Assembly (NCBI GenBank): GCA_964292495.1
Contig: CAXYVX010000006.1
Coordinates: 1 to 26,217 of the forward strand
Length of the DNA stretch: 26,217 nt
Reading direction: 5' to 3'
Origin: CAXYVX01 sp964292495
GTDB lineage: Bacteria > Patescibacteriota > Saccharimonadia > Saccharimonadales > Saccharimonadaceae
Shown here: one piece after another, positions 5,659 through 14,347 of the stretch
Position numbering within the stretch: the first letter of the stretch is position 1
Layout of the letters: each line of letters opens with the position of its first letter
The notes under the pieces: model-generated
What the model saw: the letters and a program-made list of their open reading frames with translations, nothing else
What the model was told of the DNA's origin: nothing
The model's database searches: none
Made by a program: the position numbers and the translations under genes

Positions 5659-8601
5659 ATGGAAATTCTATTGATATTCTTTCTTATTTTGGTCGTGGCA
5701 GGTGTTGTAATTTCTGTTGTTTATTTAAATTCGCGAAGAATTCAGCGCGAACAAAAGAATTTTGAGCGCGGGCTGAAAATGGTTCCAGTTCTGATTCATT
5801 TGCCGCCACCGTCTGAAGATATTAAATCGGATTCGCGCGACCAGAGGGATGTCTCCGATGAAGTGATTAGTCAAGCTCAAACCATGTATAATATCATCAG
5901 TTCAACAGCGACGAAAGGATTTAAATCGCGATTTTATGGTCAGCGCCATCTCAGTTTTGAAATTATAGCTCACGATGGGTATGTCAGATATTATGTGGTT
6001 GTTCCTGTCGCGTTGTTGGAGACTGTAAAACAGGCGGTGATTGCAGCGTATCCAGCGTCGCGCCTTGAAGAGGTTGAAGAGATAAATTTATTTAACCAGA
6101 GTGGAAAAATTTCAGGAACAGTTGGCGGGGAGTTCACCCTTAAAAAAGAATATTCATTTCCGATCGCGACATATCAAGAGAGCAAGCGAGACGCTTCGCG
6201 AGCGCTTTTGAACGCTATGAGTTCTGTTAATCGGGATGACGGAATTGGCGTGCAGATTTTAATTCGCCCAGCTGATGATGGTTGGCAGAAAAAACTCCAA
6301 CAGAGAATAAAAATGATTACCGAGGGGAGAAAAGGTGCTTCAAGTGGAAAACTATCTTCTGGGAATGGGATTGATCTTAGTTATTTCGCGCAAATTCTGG
6401 AGGCTTTATGGAAACCACCTTCAACTAGTGATAAGCCAAAGGATACAAATGGTGCAAGTACTGATAAATCGTTGAGTGGTGCGGATAAAGAGAAGATTGA
6501 CGCTATGGACGAAAAAATGCGTTATTCTGGTTATGAAACATTGGTCCGCGTTGTGGTTAGTTCTCCAACGGCCGTGAGATCTCAGGCTTTACTTGGCAAT
6601 GTTGTTGCCGCATTTGCGTTGTTTGATTCACCGACAAAGAACGGTTTTAAATTTACACCCGCTCAAAATATTGAGAATTTTACAACGAGTTACATTTTTA
6701 GATTTTTCCCACCAGAAATCAAGCAAAATATTTTAAACACAATAGAGCTTGCAACTATTTTCCATTTGCCAGATCAAAACAATATCCCTTCAAGCGCAGT
6801 TGAAAGGCAAGGTTTTAAGCAGGCTGATGGTCCGAGCGCGAGAATGGATGACGGTCTTTTCCTTGGGTACAACGTTTTTCGCGGAGTTAAAAAGCCGATT
6901 CGGCTCAGTATTGATGATCGTCGTCGTCATATTTACATCATGGGTAAGACTGGTATGGGTAAATCTGTTCTTCTTGAAAACCTTGCGCTCCAAAATATGC
7001 TCAACGGAGAAGGCTTGGCTTTTGTTGATCCGCACGGTGATTCCGCGGAAAGTTTGCTGGCTATGGTTCCGAAAGAGCGAGTTGAAGATGTTGTGTATTT
7101 TGATCCATCAGACATGGCAAATCCGATGGGGTTGAACTTATTTGAGATTGATCCAAGCGATCCAGATCCTGAGCGAACAAAAGATTATATAATTGCCGAA
7201 ACGATGGGCATGCTTTATTCATTGTATGATCCACAACACCAGGGAATTGTGGGTCCACGCATGGAAAATATTGTACGAAATGCCGCGCTTCTTCTGATGG
7301 CTGACCCAGCCGGTGGAACATTTATGGATATTCCAAAGGTGCTGGTTGATGCTGAATTCGCGAAAAGTAAAATAAAATACCTAACAAATCAGCGAGCGTT
7401 GGATTTTTGGACAAAAGAGTGGCCGAATGCTCAGCGCAGCAATGATGCAGGGGAGGTGACGAGTTGGGTTGTCAGTAAATGGGCGAGTTTTGAAAATGCG
7501 ATGATGAGTAATATTCTTGGGCAGATTCACAGCTCTATTGATTTTCGCGATATTATGGATAATCACAAAATTCTCCTGGTGAATCTCTCAAAGGGTAAAT
7601 TGGGTGAATTGCCATCAAAATTACTTGGTATGGTTTTCGTGATGAAATTCCAGGCGGCTGCGATGTCTCGTGCGAATATACCTGAAGACCAGCGGCAGGA
7701 TTTCACTCTTTTTGTTGATGAGTTCCAGAACTTCGCTACAGATTCATTTGAATCGATCCTTTCTGAGGCTCGAAAATATCGCTTATCTCTGATTGTGGCA
7801 AACCAGTTTATGACCCAGCTGACGGATAAAATTCGCGATGCAATTATTGGTAACGCCGGTTCGTTCATTATTGGTCGCGTGGGCTTTGAGGACGCTGAGC
7901 GGGTTGTAAAAATGTTCCAGCCTGTATTTGACAGCGAAGATCTGCAAAATGTTCCAAACCACAACGCTGTCGCGAAAATATTGGTTAATGGGATGCAGTC
8001 GCAGGCTTTCTCATTGTGGATGATTCCACCCATGGGGCATCCAAATCAACAGCTTGCAGATGCTTTAAGAAAACTGAGCGCGGCAAAATATGGGCGGCCG
8101 CGAGCTCAGGTTGAGAAAACTATCCACGAGAGGTTAAACAGCGTTCAGATTGCACAGGAAAAAGATAAACAGCAACGTCTTGAAGCCATGCGCGCCAGCT
8201 CGACGCCAGGTTTCGGGTCAAAGCAAACTTCAACTCATGTCTCAAGCGAACCTGATAAAAGGGATTTTCTCGATTCTTGGCTGCAGAAGCGAAAAAGCAA
8301 TGATGTCCGCGAATCTTCTGGTGGTTTGACATTGAAATCAAAACAGAATACTCAAAAACCATCGGAAAATTCTACTCAAGTCAACAGAGATAAAACAGCT
8401 GTTTCTGGCGCAGGAGACTCGATATTCAAGCCGATAAATGGCCAAGTTGAGCCAGTTTCTGTAAATAGTGTGAGTGATAAAAACAAATCCGCCCGCAGCA
8501 TTGACGGTGTTTTAACGAATAAACAACCTGTAAAAACAGGCCAAATCAATCGCGGCAATTTTGATTCAGATGAAAATGAAATCTCAATTAGTTTGCGTTA
8601 G
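5659..8601 (+). CDS. TraG/VirD4-like membrane-anchored secretion/conjugation ATPase
   Basis: The 980-residue protein starts with one membrane helix (about residues 2-24). A region of about 380 residues follows that I cannot assign. The motor domain has Walker A GKTGMGKS at residues 429-436, the segment FVDPHGDSAESLL after it, and Walker B LFVDEFQNF from residue 684. SEARKYRLSLIVANQFMTQL follows, the usual sequence in TraG/VirD4/TraD coupling proteins and related conjugation ATPases. The last 170 residues are low complexity and hydrophilic. Such ATPases pump DNA or protein substrates through type IV secretion or act as DNA translocases. Neighbours offer no other type IV secretion gene, so the partner channel must be elsewhere. 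TTCGCGAA is sparser here than in the gyr genes. Family is secure; substrate unknown. Confidence 0.88.
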   Translation: MEILLIFFLILVVAGVVISVVYLNSRRIQREQKNFERGLKMVPVLIHLPPPSEDIKSDSRDQRDVSDEVISQAQTMYNIISSTATKGFKSRFYGQRHLSFEIIAHDGYVRYYVVVPVALLETVKQAVIAAYPASRLEEVEEINLFNQSGKISGTVGGEFTLKKEYSFPIATYQESKRDASRALLNAMSSVNRDDGIGVQILIRPADDGWQKKLQQRIKMITEGRKGASSGKLSSGNGIDLSYFAQILEALWKPPSTSDKPKDTNGASTDKSLSGADKEKIDAMDEKMRYSGYETLVRVVVSSPTAVRSQALLGNVVAAFALFDSPTKNGFKFTPAQNIENFTTSYIFRFFPPEIKQNILNTIELATIFHLPDQNNIPSSAVERQGFKQADGPSARMDDGLFLGYNVFRGVKKPIRLSIDDRRRHIYIMGKTGMGKSVLLENLALQNMLNGEGLAFVDPHGDSAESLLAMVPKERVEDVVYFDPSDMANPMGLNLFEIDPSDPDPERTKDYIIAETMGMLYSLYDPQHQGIVGPRMENIVRNAALLLMADPAGGTFMDIPKVLVDAEFAKSKIKYLTNQRALDFWTKEWPNAQRSNDAGEVTSWVVSKWASFENAMMSNILGQIHSSIDFRDIMDNHKILLVNLSKGKLGELPSKLLGMVFVMKFQAAAMSRANIPEDQRQDFTLFVDEFQNFATDSFESILSEARKYRLSLIVANQFMTQLTDKIRDAIIGNAGSFIIGRVGFEDAERVVKMFQPVFDSEDLQNVPNHNAVAKILVNGMQSQAFSLWMIPPMGHPNQQLADALRKLSAAKYGRPRAQVEKTIHERLNSVQIAQEKDKQQRLEAMRASSTPGFGSKQTSTHVSSEPDKRDFLDSWLQKRKSNDVRESSGGLTLKSKQNTQKPSENSTQVNRDKTAVSGAGDSIFKPINGQVEPVSVNSVSDKNKSARSIDGVLTNKQPVKTGQINRGNFDSDENEISISLR

Positions 8602-8620
8602 TGTTCTGATTGATTGAGTT

Positions 8621-9337
8621 TTATAAATCGTCTGGATGTTTCGCGAAACCTTCACTAATCCAGTCGCCAAAATTTCCAAAAACCCAGCCAAGAATAAATC
8701 CGGCAATCCATTCAGATCCTGAAAGTTGAAATCCGTAATATTTCGCAGATAAAAACATTACAGTTGTGAATATTGCTGCGAAAATCCCGCCAATCAACAT
8801 TGACAATGGGCGAGCGATAATGTTTGCAAAAAAGCTAAACATAATTTCCACTGGTTTGAAATGTGAAAATCTGGAAAAAATGCGCCAGAAAACAGAAAGG
8901 TTTTTTCGGACCATATTCATAATATTCGCGAAATTTAGTTTACTTAATTTTTTTTCAGAAGTGCTGGTTTCAATTGCTCCGGAATTAAATCCTCTTCTTA
9001 TTTCGCGAATTTCTTTATATAACAGATGAGAACGTAGATATAATAACAACGATATTGCCAATAAAGTTGTGAAAATTATTAAACTTATTTTTATTGATAT
9101 ATTTGGTAAATCTCGCGAAAACATGGATACAAATTCTTCAACTTTGCTCGTATCTGGTGCACCGCTATTTGTCGGAGCGGAGAAGGTGGCGAAACCAATT
9201 GCGAATGCTGAAAATCCGAGAAAAATCAGCCCAGTTTCACGCAAAACTTGTTCGCGTTTTAATCTTGACGAATATGCACCAAGTTGCTCGATTGATGAAG
9301 GGCTATATGTGAGGTTTACAACCAATTTTCTAAACAT
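8621..9337 (-). CDS. conserved hypothetical membrane protein
   Basis: A 238-residue protein of unknown function. It begins MFRKLVVNLTYSPSSIEQLG and continues with a charged amphipathic stretch before a first hydrophobic helix at about residues 36-53. Further helices lie near residues 80-100 and in the C-terminal third, around 165-195 and 205-225. The N-terminal block resembles one I associate with several Saccharibacteria membrane proteins; this is memory, not a search. It is the only leftward gene between 4698 and the window end, and runs tail to tail against the TraG-like gene with 19 bp between them and no obvious terminator. A TAAAAT box ends 6 bp before its ATG, so it is probably a separate leaderless unit. 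Confidence 0.75.
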   Translation of the reverse strand: MFRKLVVNLTYSPSSIEQLGAYSSRLKREQVLRETGLIFLGFSAFAIGFATFSAPTNSGAPDTSKVEEFVSMFSRDLPNISIKISLIIFTTLLAISLLLYLRSHLLYKEIREIRRGFNSGAIETSTSEKKLSKLNFANIMNMVRKNLSVFWRIFSRFSHFKPVEIMFSFFANIIARPLSMLIGGIFAAIFTTVMFLSAKYYGFQLSGSEWIAGFILGWVFGNFGDWISEGFAKHPDDL

Positions 9338-9343
9338 GTTGTT

Positions 9344-9349
9344 ATTTTA
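9344..9349 (-). promoter_or_regulatory. -10 box for leaderless membrane-protein gene
   Basis: TAAAAT, read leftward, ends 6 bp before the ATG at 9337; the intervening bases are AACAAC, with no Shine-Dalgarno. Confidence 0.5.
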
Positions 9350-9451
9350 GCATAAACCCAAATATTTGAGAATTATTCAAATATCAAAACAACTATTAAA
9401 AATATTTTGCGACATTAAGACTTTTTTGAAATATGTTAAAACAAATAAGAC

Positions 9452-9480
9452 TTGCGCAAAACTCAGTAAAAAGCTATAAT
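9452..9480 (+). promoter_or_regulatory. gyrB promoter
   Basis: TTGCGC (9452-9457), 17 bp, TATAAT (9475-9480). It gives a leader of about 60 nt that contains one TTCGCGAA and ends in a TGGAGG ribosome-binding site. The TTGCGC -35 variant recurs before the antiporter gene and at the second 23S promoter. Confidence 0.8.
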
Positions 9481-9547
9481 GATTAAGAATTTTGTCTTTG
9501 CGAAAATAAAAAATTCGCGAAATAACAGGGATAAATGGAGGAAATAA

Positions 9548-11563
9548 ATGGCAGAAGCTAAGGATTATGACGCATCTCAAATTCAGGTGCTCGAAGGTTT
9601 GGAGCCGGTTCGAAAACGACCGGGTATGTACATCGGTTCAACTGGATATGATGGCGTTCATCACTTGATTAAAGAGATTGCTGATAACTCGATCGATGAA
9701 GCGATCGCAGGTTTCGCGAAAACAGTTAAAATCGAGATGTTGGCTGATGGCGGTATTCGCGTCACTGATGATGGTCGCGGCATCCCTGTTGACATCGTTT
9801 CAAAAACCGGCCAGTCCGGACTTGAAACAGTTTTGACCGTTCTTCACGCCGGTGGTAAATTCGGCGGCGGCGGATATAAAGTTTCATCCGGTCTTCACGG
9901 TGTTGGTTCATCTGTTGTTAACGCTTTGTCAACCAGATTTATCGGTGAAGTTTCCCATAAAGGCGATCTGTATAGCATTGAGTTCAGCGAAGGAAAAGTC
10001 ACTGTTCCTTTCGCGAAAAAAGGTAAGGCTAATTTCCCCACAGGTACGCGCATCACTTTCTATCCTGACACGAAGATTTTCAAAGATTTCACGACGTTTT
10101 CGCGAAAATGGGTGATGGATTACGCGCGCCATCAGGCGTATCTCACGAAGGGGATCCGAATGAAGATTATTGATTTTCGCGAAAATGAAAAGGATCAATC
10201 CAATGAGAAAAATCCGTTCCGTTATGAATTTTATTTTGACGGCGGAATTAAATCGTATGTCAAACACCTTAATTTCGGCAAAGATACTATCGGTGAGATC
10301 TTTTATGTGGATAAAAATATAGAAGACGCGACGGTGGAAATTGCCATACAATATAATGATAGTTTTACTGAAAACACATTGCCGTTCGCGAACAATGTCT
10401 ACAACCCGGAAGGCGGAACCCATTTAACAGGTTTCACGACCGCCATGACGCGCGTGGTTAACAAATACGCTCGCGACAACAATCTCTTGAAAGAAAAAGA
10501 GGAAAATCTTACAAAAGAAGATATTCGCGAAGGCCAGACCGCCGTTATCTTGGTTGGCTTGCCAGACCCGCAGTTTGAGGGACAGACTAAAAACAAGCTT
10601 GGAAATCCGGAAGTTCGCGGATATGTGGATAAAGTTCTTAGTGAAAGTTTCGCGATGTTTCTTGAAGAGAATCCTGCGACTGCGAAGGGAATTATTGGGA
10701 AAGCAGTTCTTGCAGCTCGCGCACGACGTGCAGCCCGCGCTGCGAAGGATAATGTTCTTAGAAAAGGCGCTTTTGACGGCTTGAATTTACCTTCAAAACT
10801 TGCTGATAACAGTAGTAAAAACATGGAAGAATCTGAACTTTACTTGGTTGAGGGTGATTCAGCAGGCGGATCAGCGAAATCTGGACGAGACAGCAAAACT
10901 CAGGCGATCTTGCCCCTGCGAGGAAAAGTGCTCAACACTGAGCGCGCGCGTCTTGATAAAATGTTTGCGAACAAAGAAATTGTATCTCTGATTAAAGGGA
11001 TGGGTGTTGGCATTGGCGACGCGTTTGACATAAACGGTCTGCGCTATAACCGTGTGATTATCATGACCGATGCCGATGTTGACGGATCGCACATTGCGAC
11101 GCTTCTCATGACGTTTTTCTTCCGCTATATGCGACCGGTTGTTGAAGAAGGGCACATTTATCTCGCGAAACCGCCTCTGTTTGGATTGATTAAAGGCAAC
11201 GGAATCGGCAAGCAGAAAAAAGTTGAATATGTTTATGATGAGACTGCGCTGGATGAGCTCCTCGCGAAACGCGTGGCTGAACGTAAAGCCTCTGGTGTAA
11301 AAATTGACCCAGAACAAGAACTTTTCCGCCAGGCTGGTTATACTTCTCAGCAGCGCTACAAGGGTCTTGGTGAAATGGACGCGACTCAGCTCTGGGAAAC
11401 AACCATGGATCCAGCGAATCGCGTGTTGGTTCAGGTGAAAGTTAGCGACGCCGAGAAGGCTGATGCGATCTTCACAAAGCTTATGGGCGACCAAGTTGAT
11501 CCGCGCAAAACGTTTATTCAGACGCGCGCGAAAGATGTGAAACTGGAGGATCTCGATGTTTAA
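9548..11563 (+). CDS. gyrB: DNA gyrase subunit B
   Basis: GyrB supplies the ATPase and part of the cleavage centre of DNA gyrase, which adds negative supercoils. The 671 residues include the GHKL ATPase segments RKRPGMYIGS, EIADNSIDEA, VTDDGRGIPVD and SSGLHGVGSSVVNAL. The Toprim domain has EGDSAGGSAKSGRD with catalytic Glu435, and TDADVDGSH with Asp508, Asp510 and Asp512. The C-terminal tail has RYKGLGEMDATQLWETTMDP. Length is that of the short, Gram-positive-like GyrB without the enterobacterial insert. TGGAGG stands 8 bp before the ATG. gyrA follows after 72 bp; the two are probably one operon. The gene carries many TTCGCGAA words, which produce FAK, FREN and IRE triplets and the like in the protein. 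Confidence 0.98.
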   Translation: MAEAKDYDASQIQVLEGLEPVRKRPGMYIGSTGYDGVHHLIKEIADNSIDEAIAGFAKTVKIEMLADGGIRVTDDGRGIPVDIVSKTGQSGLETVLTVLHAGGKFGGGGYKVSSGLHGVGSSVVNALSTRFIGEVSHKGDLYSIEFSEGKVTVPFAKKGKANFPTGTRITFYPDTKIFKDFTTFSRKWVMDYARHQAYLTKGIRMKIIDFRENEKDQSNEKNPFRYEFYFDGGIKSYVKHLNFGKDTIGEIFYVDKNIEDATVEIAIQYNDSFTENTLPFANNVYNPEGGTHLTGFTTAMTRVVNKYARDNNLLKEKEENLTKEDIREGQTAVILVGLPDPQFEGQTKNKLGNPEVRGYVDKVLSESFAMFLEENPATAKGIIGKAVLAARARRAARAAKDNVLRKGAFDGLNLPSKLADNSSKNMEESELYLVEGDSAGGSAKSGRDSKTQAILPLRGKVLNTERARLDKMFANKEIVSLIKGMGVGIGDAFDINGLRYNRVIIMTDADVDGSHIATLLMTFFFRYMRPVVEEGHIYLAKPPLFGLIKGNGIGKQKKVEYVYDETALDELLAKRVAERKASGVKIDPEQELFRQAGYTSQQRYKGLGEMDATQLWETTMDPANRVLVQVKVSDAEKADAIFTKLMGDQVDPRKTFIQTRAKDVKLEDLDV

Positions 11564-11566
11564 TAT

Positions 11567-11602
11567 TTCGCGAAAAAATGAATCTTCGCGAAATTTCGCG
11601 AA
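11567..11602. repeat. three TTCGCGAA palindromes in the gyrB-gyrA spacer
   Basis: TTCGCGAA lies at 11567-11574, 11585-11592 and 11595-11602, all in a 72-bp spacer. In the mRNA, different copies could pair with each other. It is among the densest groupings of this word in the window. Function unknown; it might bind a protein or modulate coupling of gyrA to gyrB. Confidence 0.8.
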
Positions 11603-11635
11603 AAATAGGGATGAATTGAAAGGAGAAAAATAATT

Positions 11636-14236
11636 ATGGCAGACGAAAAAGATTTTCGCGAAAATGAAGAAATCCTTGATTCGCAGGATGAGCAACTTTA
11701 TGATGACGAAGGTGTGGAAACTGCCGGCATGAATGAGGCGGTTGCAGATGAGCCGGTCAGCGGTGAAACTGTGGTTGTTCGCGATCAAAACCATTCGCGA
11801 ATCGTGGAGCTCCGCACGGTTGAAGATGTGATGGAAGACAATTATCTGCGATATTCCATGTCTGTTATTATTGACCGCGCATTGCCGGATGTTCGTGATG
11901 GAATGAAGCCGGTTCATCGACGAATTCTTTACACAATGGGTGAAAACGGCATCCGTCCTGGCGGCAAAACCGTAAAATCCGCGAAAATCGTTGGAGATGT
12001 GATGGGAAAATATCACCCGCACGGCGACAGCTCTATTTACGACGCGATGGTTCGCCTCGCGCAGGACTGGAACATGCGCTACACGCTTGTGGAGGGCCAG
12101 GGAAACTTCGGTTCGCCAGATGGAGATCCGCCAGCAGCCTACCGCTACACTGAGGCGCGGCTCGCAAAGGTTGGAAACGAAATGCTTGTTGATATTGAGA
12201 AAAACACGGTTGATTTTCGCGATAACTACGACGGCAGCGAACAAGAACCTACAGTTTTGCCAGCGAAACTTCCGAACTTGTTGTTGAACGGCGGAATTGG
12301 AATCGCGGTCGGTATGGCAACGTCAATCCCTACTCACAACTTGAGCGAACTTGTTGACGGCACGATTCATTTGATTGACAATCCAGAAGCGACCGTCGCT
12401 GATCTGATGAAGTTTGTCAAAGGTCCGGATTTTCCAACAGGAGCCGAAGTTTATGGTGGCGCTCCAATGCGCCAGGCCTACGAAACTGGGCGCGGATCTG
12501 TTGTTATTCGCGCTGTGGGCGGTGTTGAGGAGGATAAAAAAGGCCGCCAGCATATCATTTACACTGAGTTACCATATGGTTTGAGCAAGGAAACGTTGAA
12601 AGAGAAAATCGCTGATCTTGTAAAGGATAAAAAAATCGTCGGTATTGCCGATGTTCGCGATGAAACCGCGCGCGGCAAAGTCCGTTTTGTGGTTGACTTG
12701 AAAAAAGACGCTTTCCCGAAGAAAATCATGAACCAGCTTTATAAACTCACGCCGTTGCAGAGCTCGTTCCACTATAATATGCTCGCGCTTGTGGATGGCG
12801 GAATTCAGCCGCGCGTGCTTGGACTTCGCGAAATTCTTCATGAATTCGTCGCGCACCGACAGATAGTTGTTCGCCGCCGCACTGAGTTTGAGCTCGCGAA
12901 AGCAAAGGCGCGCGCACACATTCTTGAAGGCTTGAAAATCGCGTTGGATAATATTGATGAGGTGATTAAAACTATTCGCGAAAGTAAAACTTATGACGAA
13001 GCGCAGAAAAATTTGATCGCGAAATTCAAACTTTCGGAGATTCAATCACAGGCAATCCTCGCGATGCAGCTCAGAAAACTCACTGGTTTGGAGCGCCAAG
13101 CTATTGAGGATGAGCTGGCTGAGCTCCATAAATTGATCGCAGAGCTTGAAGCGATTCTTGCGGATGAAAATGAGATCTTCAAGATTATCAAGAATGAGCT
13201 TTTGGAGATGAAGGAAAAATATGGCGATGATCGCCGTTCTAAAATCATCAACCACGAACTCGGAAAATTTGAGGAACAAGACTTAATTCCAGAGGAAGAT
13301 GTTGTAATTTTGATGACAGCTGATAATTATATCAAGCGAACTTTGATGTCCGACTACAAGCGTCAAAACCGTGGCGGTAAGGGCAGAAAAGGCGTCACAA
13401 CAAAAGAAAATGATGTTGTTGATCAGATGATCACCGCAAGCACGCACGACACGATTAATTTCTTCACTAACAAGGGTAGAATGTTCCGCTTGAAGACTTA
13501 CGAAGTGCCACAAGCGAGCCTGCAAGCCAAGGGAACTGCCGCTGTTAACCTATTGAATTTACAACCAGAAGAGAAGGTTACTAGCATGATTATTTCCGCG
13601 AAAGATGACGGAGATGAAGGATATTTGTTCATGACTACTGTTAATGGCACAATCAAAAAAACCGCAATCAAAGAATATGCAAATGTTCGCGCAAACGGTT
13701 TGATCGCGATTAAACTTGATGAGGGTGACGAATTACGCTGGGTTCGCAAATCCATAGGTGAAGATGACGTGGTTATCTCAACGATGTTTGGGCAAGCTAT
13801 TCGTTTCAGCGAAAAAGATACGCGCCCAATGGGCCGTAGCGCGCGCGGTGTTCGTGGAATTCGTCTGCGTCCAGGCGACAAAGTTGTCGGCATGGATATT
13901 GCTGATGAATCGCGAAATCTGCTGGTGATGGCGGAGAACGGATATGGAAAAATGACTAAAATCGCGAATTTCCCGAGCCATAAACGCGGCGGTGTCGGCA
14001 TCAAAGCAGCTGTTGTGAGCGCGAAAACTGGCAACATTGCAGAGGTTCGCGAAATCGCGCCAGATGTGGCGGAAATCATCGCAATTTCCACTGGCGGCAT
14101 CACGATTCGTGTGGCAGCCAAAGACATTCCAGTTCTTGGCCGCGCAACACAGGGCGTGCGCATCATGAAACTAAACGCGGGAGACACGGTTGCAAGCGTT
14201 GGTTTGGTTCTTGAAACCGAAAAAAGTGAAGACTAA
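11636..14236 (+). CDS. gyrA: DNA gyrase subunit A
   Basis: GyrA cleaves and rejoins DNA and wraps it for supercoiling. The 866 residues begin with a 50-residue acidic tail, then DVRDGMKPVHRRIL, the HPHGDSSIYDAMVRLAQ quinolone-target region with a serine at the classic resistance position, and AYRYTEARL with catalytic Tyr171. The C-terminal domain has a GyrA box, QNRGGKG at residues 577-583, close to the canonical QRRGGKG, and repeated beta-pinwheel blades. The box argues for gyrase rather than topoisomerase IV. AAAGGAG precedes the ATG. An intrinsic terminator follows at once. Second gene of gyrB-gyrA. Confidence 0.97.
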   Translation: MADEKDFRENEEILDSQDEQLYDDEGVETAGMNEAVADEPVSGETVVVRDQNHSRIVELRTVEDVMEDNYLRYSMSVIIDRALPDVRDGMKPVHRRILYTMGENGIRPGGKTVKSAKIVGDVMGKYHPHGDSSIYDAMVRLAQDWNMRYTLVEGQGNFGSPDGDPPAAYRYTEARLAKVGNEMLVDIEKNTVDFRDNYDGSEQEPTVLPAKLPNLLLNGGIGIAVGMATSIPTHNLSELVDGTIHLIDNPEATVADLMKFVKGPDFPTGAEVYGGAPMRQAYETGRGSVVIRAVGGVEEDKKGRQHIIYTELPYGLSKETLKEKIADLVKDKKIVGIADVRDETARGKVRFVVDLKKDAFPKKIMNQLYKLTPLQSSFHYNMLALVDGGIQPRVLGLREILHEFVAHRQIVVRRRTEFELAKAKARAHILEGLKIALDNIDEVIKTIRESKTYDEAQKNLIAKFKLSEIQSQAILAMQLRKLTGLERQAIEDELAELHKLIAELEAILADENEIFKIIKNELLEMKEKYGDDRRSKIINHELGKFEEQDLIPEEDVVILMTADNYIKRTLMSDYKRQNRGGKGRKGVTTKENDVVDQMITASTHDTINFFTNKGRMFRLKTYEVPQASLQAKGTAAVNLLNLQPEEKVTSMIISAKDDGDEGYLFMTTVNGTIKKTAIKEYANVRANGLIAIKLDEGDELRWVRKSIGEDDVVISTMFGQAIRFSEKDTRPMGRSARGVRGIRLRPGDKVVGMDIADESRNLLVMAENGYGKMTKIANFPSHKRGGVGIKAAVVSAKTGNIAEVREIAPDVAEIIAISTGGITIRVAAKDIPVLGRATQGVRIMKLNAGDTVASVGLVLETEKSED

Positions 14237-14250
14237 TCTGTGAAAATAGT

Positions 14251-14289
14251 AAAGCTCGGACAGGAAGTTGTTCGGGCTTTTTGCTTTTT
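14251..14289 (+). terminator. intrinsic terminator after gyrA
   Basis: AAAGCTCGGAC (14251-14261) pairs with GTTCGGGCTTT (14270-14280) over 11 bp with a few G-U pairs, 8-nt loop, then TTGCTTTTT. It closes the gyrB-gyrA unit. Confidence 0.85.
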
Positions 14290-14301
14290 AAGCGCTTAAA
14301 A
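14286..14301. promoter_or_regulatory. 16-bp perfect palindrome upstream of ung
   Basis: TTTTAAGCGCTTAAAA is a perfect 16-bp palindrome about 35 bp before the ung -10 box and overlapping the T-tract of the gyrA terminator. Position and symmetry fit a dimeric repressor operator; no regulator is encoded nearby. Confidence 0.4.
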
Positions 14302-14335
14302 GGAAATTCTAGCGCAAGTCCTCAAAGCGAAATGC

Positions 14336-14341
14336 TATACT
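14336..14341 (+). promoter_or_regulatory. -10 box for leaderless ung
   Basis: TATACT ends 6 bp before the ATG at 14348 (GTTTTC between). There is no Shine-Dalgarno and no clear -35 at 17 bp. Confidence 0.55.
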
Positions 14342-14347
14342 GTTTTC

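Noticed and set aside
10871..12244. 457-codon open frame on the - strand
   Set aside because: Long antisense shadow of gyrB and gyrA, crossing their spacer; typical of GC-skewed codon use, with no family resemblance.
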